Shown: positions 7,015-15,132 of the stretch, piece after piece
Layout: each line of letters begins with the position of its first letter
Numbering within the stretch: position 1 is the stretch's first letter
From: an uncultured Clostridiaceae bacterium
GTDB taxonomy: Bacteria; Bacillota; Clostridia; TANB77; CAG-508
Length of the DNA stretch: 64,000 nt
Assembly (NCBI GenBank): GCA_946998225.1
Contig: CAMPYH010000002.1
Coordinates: 1 to 64,000 of the forward strand
Reading direction: 5' to 3'
Translations under genes and position numbers: made by a program
Notes under the pieces: model-generated
What the model was told of the DNA's origin: nothing
Database searches by the model: none
What the model saw: only the letters and a program-made list of their open reading frames with translations

Positions 7015-8511
7015 ATGAATACAGAAGAATTTGATTACGATAGAGACCTAAATAAATTAATGAATGTAAGAAAAGAAAAATTAGATGAGCTTAGAAAAGA
7101 AGGAAAAGATCCTTTTAAGATTACTAAATATGATAGAACACATTTTTCTAAAGATATTATAGATAATTTTGATTCATATGAGAAAAAAGATGTATCAATA
7201 GCAGGTAGAATAATGAGTAAAAGAATAATGGGTAAAGCTTCTTTTGCACATATTCAAGATTCAGAAGGTAAAATACAAATCTTTGTTTCAAGAGATGATT
7301 TAGGTGATGAACATTATAAAGAGTTTAAAAGATATGATATAGGAGATATTATAGGTGTTAAAGGTTTTGTTTTTAAAACAAAAACAGGTGAGGTAAGTAT
7401 TCACGCTAAAGAAGTTATACTTTTAACTAAAGCTTTAAGACCGTTCCCTGAAAAGTTTAATGGACTTAAGGATGTAGATTTAAGATATAGACAAAGAGAA
7501 TTAGATTTAATTGTTAATCCTGAAGTTAAAAAAGTTTTCATGAAAAGAATTGAAATTTTAAAAGAAATTAAAAATATATTAGACAAAAAAGGATATATTG
7601 AAGTTGAAACTCCAATTCTTCACCCAATACTTGGTGGTGCTGCAGCAAGACCATTTATAACACACCATAATACTTTAGATATGGAACTTTATCTAAGAAT
7701 AGCAAACGAACTTTATTTAAAAAGACTTATCGTTGGTGGATTCGATAAAGTTTATGAAATGGGTAAGATGTTTAGAAATGAAGGAATGGATATAAAACAT
7801 AATCCAGAATTTACTAATATTGAACTTTATGCAGCATATGAAGATTACCACGATATGATGGATATAACTGAAGAAATAATAACTGGTGTTGCTAAAAAAG
7901 TTTTAGGAACAGAAGTAATAAATTACCAAGGTACAGAAATATCTTTAAAAAGACCTTGGAAAAGAATGACAATGATAGATGCTGTTAAAGGTCAAACAGG
8001 TATAGATTTTAATCAAGTAAAAGACTTTGAAGAAGCAAAAGAACTTGCTAAAAAGTTTAATATAGAAGTACCTGAGCTAATAGAAACTAAAGGTGAAATA
8101 CTTAATCTATTCTTTGAAGAAACAGTAGAGGATACATTAATTGAACCAACATTTATACTAGATTATCCAATTGAAGTATCTCCACTTACAAAAAGATCAG
8201 AAAAGAATCCAGAGCTTACAGAAAGATTTGAGCTTTTCATAAACGGTATAGAATATGGAAATGCATATTCAGAACTAAATGATCCAATAGATCAATATGA
8301 AAGATTTTTAAAACAAGTTGAAGCAAGAGAAAAAGGTGATGATGAAGCTAATATGATGGACGAAGATTTCGTAAAAGCACTAGAATATGGTCTTCCACCA
8401 ACAGGAGGACTTGGAATAGGTGTAGATAGACTTATTATGCTTCTTACAGATTCTGCATCAATTAGAGATGTTCTTTTCTTCCCTACAATGAAGCCAAGAA
8501 CAAATAATTAA
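7015..8511 (+). CDS. lysS: Lysyl-tRNA synthetase, class II
   Basis: Charges tRNA-Lys with lysine. The 498 residues hold an N-terminal OB-fold anticodon domain (about 55-150) and a class II catalytic domain. Motif 1 lies around FLE-like KGYIEVETPILHP, motif 2 reads KVYEMGKMFRNEG, and motif 3 reads GLGIGVDRLIMLLTD. I start at ATG 7015 because AAGGAG ends at 7009, five bases before it; an in-frame GTG at 7009 overlaps that ribosome site and would have no site of its own. It follows the S41 protease gene by 41 bases and ends at a strong bidirectional terminator. No T-box leader is visible. Confidence 0.97.
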   Translation: MNTEEFDYDRDLNKLMNVRKEKLDELRKEGKDPFKITKYDRTHFSKDIIDNFDSYEKKDVSIAGRIMSKRIMGKASFAHIQDSEGKIQIFVSRDDLGDEHYKEFKRYDIGDIIGVKGFVFKTKTGEVSIHAKEVILLTKALRPFPEKFNGLKDVDLRYRQRELDLIVNPEVKKVFMKRIEILKEIKNILDKKGYIEVETPILHPILGGAAARPFITHHNTLDMELYLRIANELYLKRLIVGGFDKVYEMGKMFRNEGMDIKHNPEFTNIELYAAYEDYHDMMDITEEIITGVAKKVLGTEVINYQGTEISLKRPWKRMTMIDAVKGQTGIDFNQVKDFEEAKELAKKFNIEVPELIETKGEILNLFFEETVEDTLIEPTFILDYPIEVSPLTKRSEKNPELTERFELFINGIEYGNAYSELNDPIDQYERFLKQVEAREKGDDEANMMDEDFVKALEYGLPPTGGLGIGVDRLIMLLTDSASIRDVLFFPTMKPRTNN

Positions 8512-8580
8512 TCTTAAAATATAAGGAATATCTTATTAAAAAGAACATCAAAAATTAAATTTTACGACATTTGTAAGTAA

Positions 8581-8612
8581 AAAGAGCTATACATTTTAGT
8601 GTATAACTCTTT
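8581..8612. terminator. Bidirectional terminator between lysS and tetR-type gene
   Basis: An interrupted stem, AAAGAG-C-TATACA paired with TGTATA-A-CTCTTT, closes a six-base loop. A T run follows on the plus strand and an A run precedes it, so it can serve both convergent genes. Confidence 0.75.
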
Positions 8613-8614
8613 TT

Positions 8615-9229
8615 TTAATGTATTAAATCATCTTTAAAAAGATTTTTAATATTATTAATAATTAGATTAGTCATAATATCATAATCCATATTATCATGTT
8701 TATGGTAGATTATTTCATGACATAGATTATCTATTAGTCCAATCATAAGATGTACTTTTTCGTAAAGATTTTTAGCATTAAATCCGTTTTCTTCTAATAT
8801 GTTTTTTAGAATGTTTGTCATTTCTATTTCTCTTTTGTAGTAGTAAGAGGCTACTTTTTTATCTGAATGTATCATTGATATTATTTCTTCGTGTGCAGTT
8901 TTTGAAACTTTATGATTTGTTATATAGTAGTCAATCATTTGTTTTATAGATGAATCAAAATTCTTTTTTGTAAATGTTATTTTATTGTTTTCTAACATAG
9001 GGAAGAATATATGATCTCCGTATTTTCCCAGTCCTTCTATAAATATGTCATATTTGTCTTTAAAGTACTGATATATTATACCTGTAGATACTTTTGCTTT
9101 TTTTGCTATCTCAGCAGTGTTTGTATTGTAGTATCCATTTTTACAGATTAAATCAAATCCAGCTTCAATAATTCTTTCTTTTTTATCTATAGCTCTTTGT
9201 TGTTTTGGAACTCTAATATTTTTTGACAT
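8615..9229 (-). CDS. TetR/AcrR-family transcriptional repressor
   Basis: A 204-residue dimeric repressor. The N-terminal helix-turn-helix covers about residues 15-61 (KERIIEAGFDLICKNGYYN, then AEIAKKAKVSTGIIYQYFKDK), a textbook TetR pattern. The C-terminal 140 residues are the variable ligand/dimer domain. The ATG is preceded by AGGTG. It is divergent from an FtsX-type ABC exporter, and a perfect palindrome just downstream of the exporter's -10 box is the likely operator. The expected role is ligand-responsive repression of the exporter; the ligand cannot be read from the sequence. Confidence 0.92.
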   Translation of the reverse strand: MSKNIRVPKQQRAIDKKERIIEAGFDLICKNGYYNTNTAEIAKKAKVSTGIIYQYFKDKYDIFIEGLGKYGDHIFFPMLENNKITFTKKNFDSSIKQMIDYYITNHKVSKTAHEEIISMIHSDKKVASYYYKREIEMTNILKNILEENGFNAKNLYEKVHLMIGLIDNLCHEIIYHKHDNMDYDIMTNLIINNIKNLFKDDLIH

Positions 9230-9291
9230 AAATCACCTCAAGGGTAGTATAACATAGTTTTAATAAGTAAAGAAATGTACCTATTTTATTA

Positions 9292-9320
9292 TTGACTAAT
9301 TTAGTAGAGAAAAATATAAT
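9292..9320 (+). promoter_or_regulatory. Promoter of the TetR-linked ABC exporter
   Basis: TTGACT (9292-9297), 17 bases and TATAAT (9315-9320). The palindromic operator begins one base after the -10 hexamer, so a bound repressor would cover the transcription start. Confidence 0.75.
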
Positions 9321-9321
9321 T

Positions 9322-9343
9322 AATATGAAATATGTTTCATATT
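9322..9343. promoter_or_regulatory. Perfect 9-4-9 palindrome, likely TetR operator
   Basis: AATATGAAA and TTTCATATT flank the four bases TATG. It sits between the -10 box and the ribosome site of the exporter operon, opposite the divergent TetR-family gene. The size and position fit a TetR-family operator. Confidence 0.65.
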
Positions 9344-9361
9344 TAGAATAGGAGTTTAAAG

Positions 9362-10063
9362 ATGAAGAGCTTTATAGAGTTAAAGAATGTCAAAAAAATA
9401 TATAATATTGGTGATCAAACATTTAAAGCATTAGATGGTGTAGATTTAGAAATGGGTCTTGGTGAATTTGTGGTTATTCTAGGACCATCTGGCGCAGGAA
9501 AATCTACTTTATTAAATTTATTAGGAGGAATGGATAAACCAACATCAGGATCTATTGTAATAGGTGAAAAAGATATATCTAAGTTTAGTGATAAAGAACT
9601 TACTAGATTTAGAGCAAATGATGTTGGCTTTATTTTTCAGTTCTATAATATTATGCCTACACTTACAGTAAGTGAAAATGTTAATTTAATAAAAGATGTA
9701 ACAAATACATCAAAAGATGTAAAAGAAGTTTTAAAAAGTGTTGGACTATTAAAACATGCAGATAAATTCCCACAAGAACTATCTGGAGGTGAACAACAAA
9801 GAGTTTCTATTGCAAGAGCAATAATGAAAAATCCAAAAATTCTTTTGTGTGATGAACCAACAGGAGCACTAGATTCTAAAACAGGTGTAGAGATATTAAA
9901 ATTACTTCGAAAACAAAGTGATGAAGATACAACTGTAATTATAGTTACACATAATTCTTTAATAGCAGAAATTGCAGATAGAGTAATTAGAATAAAAAAT
10001 GGTAAAGTTGAATCAAATGAAATAAATAGTAGTCCTAGAAATGTTGAGGAGGTTAATTGGTAA
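9362..10063 (+). CDS. ABC transporter ATP-binding protein (MacB/LolD type)
   Basis: Cytoplasmic ATPase subunit of an FtsX-type ABC exporter, 233 residues. It has Walker A GPSGAGKS (41-48), a Q-loop in FIFQFYNIMPTLTV, the ABC signature LSGGEQQRVSIARAI, and Walker B ILLCDEPTGALD followed by the H-loop VTHN. This subfamily energises mechanotransmission-type transporters for antimicrobial peptides, macrolides or lipoproteins. It is first in a two-gene operon behind a TetR-controlled promoter, and its stop is two bases before the likely ATG of the permease. The substrate is unknown. Confidence 0.94.
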   Translation: MKSFIELKNVKKIYNIGDQTFKALDGVDLEMGLGEFVVILGPSGAGKSTLLNLLGGMDKPTSGSIVIGEKDISKFSDKELTRFRANDVGFIFQFYNIMPTLTVSENVNLIKDVTNTSKDVKEVLKSVGLLKHADKFPQELSGGEQQRVSIARAIMKNPKILLCDEPTGALDSKTGVEILKLLRKQSDEDTTVIIVTHNSLIAEIADRVIRIKNGKVESNEINSSPRNVEEVNW

Positions 10064-10065
10064 TT

Positions 10066-12435
10066 ATGCTAAGAAGAAAAATGTTAAGAGACATTAAGAG
10101 TAACTTATCTCAATTTATAACCATATTTTTAATGATTATGATTGGAATGATGGCATATTCTGGAATTAAATCATATATGACTGGTATGCAAAAAACGTCA
10201 GATAAATTTTACTCAGAAAACAATATATATGATTTAACAGTTATGGGAGATTTAAATCATGATGATTTAAAAGTAATAAAAGAAATTAAAAATGTAAAAG
10301 ATGCAGAGTTAAAACTCTCTTTAAAAGCAACTACGGATAAAGAAAAGGTGCTACTTTTAAATTTTATTGAATCAAATAATATATCTAGATTTTATATTAT
10401 AGATGGACAGCCATTTGATATAAATAAAAAAGGTATATGGTTAGATGAGTTTTACTGTAAAGAGAATAATATAAAAGTGGGAGATGAAGTTTTAGTTAAA
10501 TATGAAACTATGGTGCTTCATGAAAAGGTAGTAGGAATAATAAATGTACCAGATCATTTGTATGATACTAGAGATAAATCTGAATTAATGCCAAATAGAA
10601 AAGAATTTGGTTTTGCATATATGAGTACAAATGAAATACCGGAGGAATATATTAGATCACTTGTTATGAAAAAAGCAAATATACCTGATGAAAAGACTTT
10701 TAAAATGGTAATGCCAAATTTTGAATATAAAAAATATATACCTTTTTCAAGTATTATGGTAGATGTTAAAGACAATACAAAAAGATATGATGTAAAAAAT
10801 GAAATAGAGGATAAGGTAAAAAATGCTAAAGCAATAATAAATGTAGAAGATATAATGTCATATGTAACATATCAAGGTGAAATAGATGAAGGTAAAACAT
10901 ATGTTGGTGTTTTTTCCGGTATATTTATATTTATAGCTATGCTTTCAGTTATAACTACAATGACAAGGGTTATTAAAAAGCAAAGAACTCAAATAGGTAC
11001 ATTAAAAGCACTCGGATTTAGTAACAGAAAAATCCTTTTAAACTATATATCTTATGGTTTATGGATTAGTATATTAGCTTCTTTATTAGGACTTGTACTC
11101 GGACACTATATAATTGGAAATATTTTTATAGGGCTAGAGATGTCTTTGTTTGAAATACCAAATGGTAGACCATATATGCATGTATCAAGTTATTATATGG
11201 CAGCTTTTGTAGTAATATTAGTTACTTTAATAATATATATAACAGGAAGAAATATATTAAAAGAAAATCCAGCAGAGGCACTAAGAGTTAAGATACCTAG
11301 GGTAGACAGAAGCACGGTAAATATTACTAAAAAAGGATTTTTAAATAGATTAAGCTTTTCTTCTAAATGGAATATTAGAGATATTTTAAGAAACAAATTA
11401 AGAACCTTTATGGGACTTGCTGGTGTTATTGGGTGCTGTACATTGATTGTTTGTGCTATAGGTATGCTTGATTCAATGAACTATTTTGTTAAATTACAGT
11501 TTGAGGAAATATATAATTTTAAATATAAACTAGATTTAAAAGAAAGTTTAAAAGATGATGAATTAGAAAAAATATATAGTAAATACGGAAAAAATACTTC
11601 TAAAACTTTAGGAATTGAAATTGTAAATAAAGAAAATAAAAGAGAATCAAATAATATATTTGTAACAGATGCAAAAGACTATGTAAGATTTTTAGATGAC
11701 AAAAATAAAATAAAAGACAAACCAGGAGATGATGGAGTATATATTACATATAAGCTTGCCTCTACAAAAGGATACAATTTAGGTGATGAAGTTAAATGGC
11801 ATATATATGGAGATAAAAAATATTATACGTCAAAAATAATAGGATTTAATAAAGATCCACAAAACCAAAATATGTCAATGACTAAAAACTATCTAGAATC
11901 TTTAGGAGTAAAATATATTCCAGACACAATTTATACAAATGTAGATTTAAGTGAAACAAAAGAAATACATAATGTTGAAGCAATACAAGATATTAATAAT
12001 TTAAAAAGTGGTATGTCAGATATGCTTTCAATGATGAAAACAATGCTAGCATTAATTATAATAATAGCAGTAATATTAGGTGTAGTAATTATATATAATT
12101 TAGGCATACTTTCATACACAGAAAAAGAATATCAATTTGCTACATTAAAAGTATTAGGATTTAAAGACAAACAAATAAAACAAGTATTTATAAAACAAAA
12201 TAATTGGATAGCAGTTTTATCAATCATATTAGGCCTACCTTTAGGATTTAAATTAACAGATTGGCTTTTTAAAACAGCTATAGAAGAACATTATGATTTT
12301 GGTGCACATATAAAAATAACTACATATATTATTTCAGCTATAGGCACTTTTCTTCTTTCATACATTGTTTCTAAATTCTTAGCAAGAAAAATAAATAAGA
12401 TTGATATGGTTACAAGTTTAAAAGGTAATGAATAG
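10066..12435 (+). CDS. FtsX-like ABC transporter permease (duplicated architecture)
   Basis: Integral membrane partner of the preceding ATPase, about 789 residues. A first membrane segment lies near residues 13-35, followed by a large external domain to about 280, and then three segments around 280-400. After a cytoplasmic link (LNRLSFSSKWNIRDILRNKL) a second copy of the pattern begins near 440, with another external domain and three C-terminal segments. This doubled FtsX layout is typical of large single-chain exporters. AGGAGG at 10047-10052 serves either a TTG at 10057 (four-base gap) or the ATG at 10066 (13-base gap); I prefer the ATG. The last codons lie in an 18-bp repeat that recurs 1.55 kb downstream. 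Confidence 0.92.
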   Translation: MLRRKMLRDIKSNLSQFITIFLMIMIGMMAYSGIKSYMTGMQKTSDKFYSENNIYDLTVMGDLNHDDLKVIKEIKNVKDAELKLSLKATTDKEKVLLLNFIESNNISRFYIIDGQPFDINKKGIWLDEFYCKENNIKVGDEVLVKYETMVLHEKVVGIINVPDHLYDTRDKSELMPNRKEFGFAYMSTNEIPEEYIRSLVMKKANIPDEKTFKMVMPNFEYKKYIPFSSIMVDVKDNTKRYDVKNEIEDKVKNAKAIINVEDIMSYVTYQGEIDEGKTYVGVFSGIFIFIAMLSVITTMTRVIKKQRTQIGTLKALGFSNRKILLNYISYGLWISILASLLGLVLGHYIIGNIFIGLEMSLFEIPNGRPYMHVSSYYMAAFVVILVTLIIYITGRNILKENPAEALRVKIPRVDRSTVNITKKGFLNRLSFSSKWNIRDILRNKLRTFMGLAGVIGCCTLIVCAIGMLDSMNYFVKLQFEEIYNFKYKLDLKESLKDDELEKIYSKYGKNTSKTLGIEIVNKENKRESNNIFVTDAKDYVRFLDDKNKIKDKPGDDGVYITYKLASTKGYNLGDEVKWHIYGDKKYYTSKIIGFNKDPQNQNMSMTKNYLESLGVKYIPDTIYTNVDLSETKEIHNVEAIQDINNLKSGMSDMLSMMKTMLALIIIIAVILGVVIIYNLGILSYTEKEYQFATLKVLGFKDKQIKQVFIKQNNWIAVLSIILGLPLGFKLTDWLFKTAIEEHYDFGAHIKITTYIISAIGTFLLSYIVSKFLARKINKIDMVTSLKGNE

Positions 12436-12437
12436 TT
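12420..12437 (+). repeat. 18-bp direct repeat, left copy (end of permease gene)
   Basis: AAAAGGTAATGAATAGTT covers the last four codons and stop of the ABC permease plus two bases. An identical copy is at 13972-13989. The copies bracket the KilA-N and methyltransferase-remnant segment, and each is followed by a terminator hairpin. Confidence 0.8.
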
Positions 12438-12460
12438 CAAAAACATAAGATAAACAATAA

Positions 12461-12492
12461 ATAAAGCGAAAGATAAAAATCTTTCGCTTTAT
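12461..12492 (+). terminator. Terminator of the ABC exporter operon
   Basis: A 14-bp perfect stem (ATAAAGCGAAAGAT / ATCTTTCGCTTTAT) closes an AAAA loop and is followed by TTTTA. Confidence 0.85.
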
Positions 12493-12543
12493 TTTACATA
12501 TATTAAATGAAAGTAGATTATTAGTAAAGGTTTATTGAGATAA

Positions 12544-12849
12544 AGAACTAAAAATGGTAATATTAATTTAAGAAAATATTACAAAGCGCATAAAGAGTTA
12601 AAAGGAATTTCTCGTACATATGATGTTATACATCCTATTACTGGTAAGGCTCCTTTTGATAATGCTAAACCAACAACTTTAATAAAAACACTTTTATCAA
12701 CATTTGATAAAAATATAGTGGTATTGGATTTTTTTGCAGGGTTTCGTGTTATAATAGTTATAGAGGCAAATAGTTATGTAAATACAAGGAGTTCAAGACT
12801 TCTACCAAAGTTTAAAACTCAAAAAATAAATAGTTGGTGTGCTGTTTAG
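12544..12849 (+). pseudogene. Truncated site-specific DNA adenine methyltransferase remnant
   Basis: This open frame of about 100 codons has no start codon and begins right after a TAA at 12541. Its first two thirds read like the C-terminal half of a type III/beta-class DNA methylase: SRTYDVIHPITGKAPFDNAKPTTLI, then LLSTFDKNIVVLDFFAG. In intact enzymes DFFAG continues as SGTT (the SAM-binding motif I); here homology stops exactly after FFAG and unrelated sequence follows to a TAG. Both N- and C-terminal parts are therefore missing. It looks like the scar of a deleted restriction-modification locus, cut at the junction with the KilA-N segment. Confidence 0.7.
12747..12755 (+). promoter_or_regulatory. 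Extended -10 promoter candidate for the KilA-N gene
   Basis: TGTTATAAT carries a consensus TATAAT (12750-12755) with the upstream TG of an extended -10 element, but no good -35 at 17 bases. It lies just after the break in methylase homology, so it probably arrived with the KilA-N segment. Transcription would reach the gene through a roughly 150-base leader. Confidence 0.4.
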
Positions 12850-12908
12850 AGCAGTTATTATGAAAATAAATGTTGTAAACAGTACATCAGCATAAAGGAG
12901 AAATTCAT

Positions 12909-13751
12909 ATGTCTAAGGTGAAAAAAGAGACGATTGAAGCAAAAGGATTTGCTATTCAGATTTATACTGAAGATTTTAAAAATGATTATATAAGTCTTAC
13001 GGATATTGCTAGATATAAAAATGTGCATGAACCTAAAGATGTTGTTAAAAATTGGTTAAGAGTAAGAGATACAATTGAATTCCTTGGTCTCTGGGAAACT
13101 ATTCACAATCCTAATTTTAAAGGGGTCGAATTCGACTCCTTTAGAAAGGAAGCGGGGACAAATGCGTTTACCTTATCTCCTCAAAGATGGATTGAAAAGA
13201 CAAACGCAATAGGTATTGTTTCTAAATCTGGGCGAGGTGGAGGAACATTTGCTCATCCTGATATAGCTATGGAATTTGCCTCATGGATTTCAGCAGAGTT
13301 TAAGCTCTATTTAATCCAAGATTATAAGAGACTAAAAGGAGATGAAAATTCCAAATTATCATTAGGTTGGAATCTTAATCGAGAAATTTCCAAGATTAAT
13401 TACAAAATTCATACAGACGCAATCAAAGAATATCTCTTAAAAGATCTTACCAACGAACAATTGTCTTACAAGTATGCAAGTGAAGCAGATATGCTTAACG
13501 TAGCCTTGTTTAATAAGAGAGCGAAACAGTGGCGTGAAGAAAATCCTGAGTTAAAGGGTAATATGAGAGACTATGCAAGTTTGAATGAGTTACTTGTACT
13601 TGCAAATATGGAAAGCTATAATGCGATTCTTATTGGAAAAGGTATAGAGCAAAAAGAAAGAATGATTGAACTTAGAAAACTTGCTAGAACACAATTAATG
13701 TCACTGCAAAAACTTGGTGATAGTGGAATTAAAAGATTAGAAGGAAAGTAA
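12909..13751 (+). CDS. KilA-N domain protein (phage/mobile-element type)
   Basis: A 280-residue protein whose first 120 residues form a KilA-N DNA-binding domain: YISLTDIARYKN, VVKNWLRVRDTIEFLGLWE, FDSFRKEAGTNAFTLSPQRWIEKTNAIGI and AMEFASWISAEFKLYLIQDYKRLK. The C-terminal 150 residues are helical, with lysine- and leucine-rich segments (YKYASEADMLNVALFNKRAKQWREENPEL). KilA-N proteins are common in phages, plasmids and mobile islands as antirepressors or regulators; the exact role here is unknown. AAGGAG precedes the ATG by eight bases. Codon use and base composition (25 G/C in the 60 bases 13081-13140) are richer than the surroundings, which supports horizontal transfer. It stands between two methyltransferase remnants. 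Confidence 0.88.
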   Translation: MSKVKKETIEAKGFAIQIYTEDFKNDYISLTDIARYKNVHEPKDVVKNWLRVRDTIEFLGLWETIHNPNFKGVEFDSFRKEAGTNAFTLSPQRWIEKTNAIGIVSKSGRGGGTFAHPDIAMEFASWISAEFKLYLIQDYKRLKGDENSKLSLGWNLNREISKINYKIHTDAIKEYLLKDLTNEQLSYKYASEADMLNVALFNKRAKQWREENPELKGNMRDYASLNELLVLANMESYNAILIGKGIEQKERMIELRKLARTQLMSLQKLGDSGIKRLEGK

Positions 13752-13808
13752 TAATAACTGTTATTTTGTAATTGAATAAACAAATTTGAATTTGTGGAGG
13801 AATAGAGA

Positions 13809-13883
13809 ATGAAAGTATTCCTTGAAAAAATAAGAATGCCACAAAAGGGTGATACGCCAGAACAGATATTGCTAACTGCGTGA
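13809..13883 (+). CDS. Very short ORF of uncertain reality
   Basis: A 24-codon frame starting MKVFLEKIRMPQKG has a good ribosome site (GGAGGAATAGAG) ahead of its ATG, so it may be translated, or may be the 5' end of a gene whose remainder was lost. It is followed in another frame by a methyltransferase C-terminal remnant. No family is recognised. Confidence 0.25.
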   Translation: MKVFLEKIRMPQKGDTPEQILLTA

Positions 13884-13953
13884 TTTGTATTATTTGGATG
13901 AAAATGGACACCCAAAAGTTCCATATGCAAGAATTTTAATAAAAGCTAAATGA
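13882..13953 (+). pseudogene. C-terminal remnant of an EcoRI-type methyltransferase
   Basis: The frame reads LDENGHPKVPYARILIKAK and then stops. The intact methylase gene 1.1 kb downstream ends with the related NGKPKYARILIKWK, so this appears to be the tail of a second, deleted methylase of the same family. It is not in frame with the short ORF just upstream. Confidence 0.55.
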
Positions 13954-13971
13954 TAAATTTAGTTTTTTAGA

Positions 13972-13989
13972 AAAAGGTAATGAATAGTT
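13972..13989 (+). repeat. 18-bp direct repeat, right copy
   Basis: Identical to 12420-12437. In frame it reads FLEKGNE-stop, resembling the SLKGNE-stop end of the ABC permease. Weaker similarity continues past the repeat into A-rich sequence, and a terminator hairpin follows, as at the left copy. Confidence 0.8.
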
Positions 13990-13997
13990 TAAAATAT

Positions 13998-14026
13998 AAA
14001 AGATATACTACGGTATATCTTTTTAA
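13998..14026 (+). terminator. Terminator upstream of the methylase-nuclease operon
   Basis: An 11-bp stem (AAAAGATATAC / GTATATCTTTT) closes a TACG loop. It insulates the following operon from read-through. Confidence 0.75.
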
Positions 14027-14027
14027 A

Positions 14028-14056
14028 TTGCTAATTTAGGTGAATCTAGATATAAT
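14028..14056 (+). promoter_or_regulatory. Promoter of the methylase-nuclease operon
   Basis: TTGCTA (14028-14033), 17 bases and consensus TATAAT (14051-14056) lie 20 bases before the methylase start, giving a short leader. The same hexamers and spacing occur in front of the Fic module at 39260. Confidence 0.7.
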
Positions 14057-14076
14057 ATAAAAAGAAAGAGGGGAAA

Positions 14077-15132
14077 ATGGTGGGAAATAAAAATTTACAT
14101 AATGCAAATAGAGCAAAAAATGATGAGTTTTATACACAGTTTCAAGATATACAAAAAGAAGTAAATGCATATCTAGAATACAATGAAAATGTATTTAAAG
14201 ATAAAGTAGTGCTTTTACCTTGTGATGATCCAGAGTGGAGTAATTTTACAAAATTCTTCGCACAAAACTTTGAAAGATTTGGATTAAAAAAACTAATTAG
14301 CACAAGTTATGCTCAAGAAAGCAAAAATATATCTAAAGACGGAGATTATGCAATAACACTTTTTGAAATGGCAAGTCCTAAGTATGATCCTAATAAAACA
14401 AAAAGTCATGGGAAAATATTTACACTTGAAAAAGATAAAAACAAATCTGGTAGAATAGATATAGAAGATTTAGATTTTGAATATTTAGAAGGTGATGGAG
14501 ATTTTAGATCAGAAGAAGTTAAAAAAATAAGAGATGAAGCAGATATTATAATTACAAATCCTCCATTTAGCTTGTTTAGAGAATTTGTAGCATGGATTAT
14601 GGAAGCTAAAAAAGATTTTTTAATTATAGGAAATAAAAATGCTATAACATACAAAGAAATATTTCCTTTAGTTAAAGAAAACGAAATGTGGCTTGGAGTT
14701 CAAGTTCCAACAGATTTTTTAAATGAAAAAAAGGAACTTTCGAAAAAACTTGCAGGACTTACAAGGTGGTTTACAAATCTTGATCATGGAAGAAGACATG
14801 ATCCACTTCAATTAATGACCATGGCAGATAATATAAAGTTTAATAAAAAATTAAAAGGTGAAGAATATCAAAAATATGATAATTATGATGCAATAGAAGT
14901 ACCATATACAGATGCAATTCCGTCAGATTATTCAAAAGTCATGGGAGTTCCAATTACATTTTTAGATAAATACAACCCAGATCAATTCGAAGTGATAGGA
15001 TTAGATAGGTATACCGTTCCACAAGAGTATTTAGTTGGAGGAAGAGTTGCAATAAATGGGAAACCTAAGTATGCACGTATCTTAATCAAATGGAAAAATG
15101 GAGCACCTGGATTTTTAGGGGAGGAAAAATAA
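14077..15132 (+). CDS. Adenine-specific DNA methyltransferase, EcoRI-methylase family
   Basis: Predicted N6-adenine methylase of 351 residues. The N-terminal KNDEFYTQFQDIQKEV and VVLLPCDDPEWSNFTKFF segments are typical of the EcoRI-methylase family, and the catalytic motif IV is NPPF (161-164, in IIITNPPFSLFREFV). The tail GKPKYARILIKWK matches the remnant at 13882. ATG 14077 follows GAGGGG. Its stop abuts the ATG of a DUF262-HNH nuclease with no gap, so the two are translationally coupled. The pairing suggests that the methylase protects host DNA while the partner cleaves or senses foreign DNA. The family call is firm; the recognition sequence cannot be read from the protein. Confidence 0.9.
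   Translation: MVGNKNLHNANRAKNDEFYTQFQDIQKEVNAYLEYNENVFKDKVVLLPCDDPEWSNFTKFFAQNFERFGLKKLISTSYAQESKNISKDGDYAITLFEMASPKYDPNKTKSHGKIFTLEKDKNKSGRIDIEDLDFEYLEGDGDFRSEEVKKIRDEADIIITNPPFSLFREFVAWIMEAKKDFLIIGNKNAITYKEIFPLVKENEMWLGVQVPTDFLNEKKELSKKLAGLTRWFTNLDHGRRHDPLQLMTMADNIKFNKKLKGEEYQKYDNYDAIEVPYTDAIPSDYSKVMGVPITFLDKYNPDQFEVIGLDRYTVPQEYLVGGRVAINGKPKYARILIKWKNGAPGFLGEEK

Noticed and set aside
13119..13142. Near-perfect 24-bp palindrome around GTCGAATTCGAC in the KilA-N gene
   Set aside because: It encodes the conserved KilA-N stretch GVEFDSF, so protein sequence alone may explain it; there is no promoter beside it.
13780..13795. ACAAATT-TG-AATTTGT palindrome before the 24-codon ORF
   Set aside because: Simple AT-rich symmetry with no nearby promoter or regulator; not distinguishable from chance.
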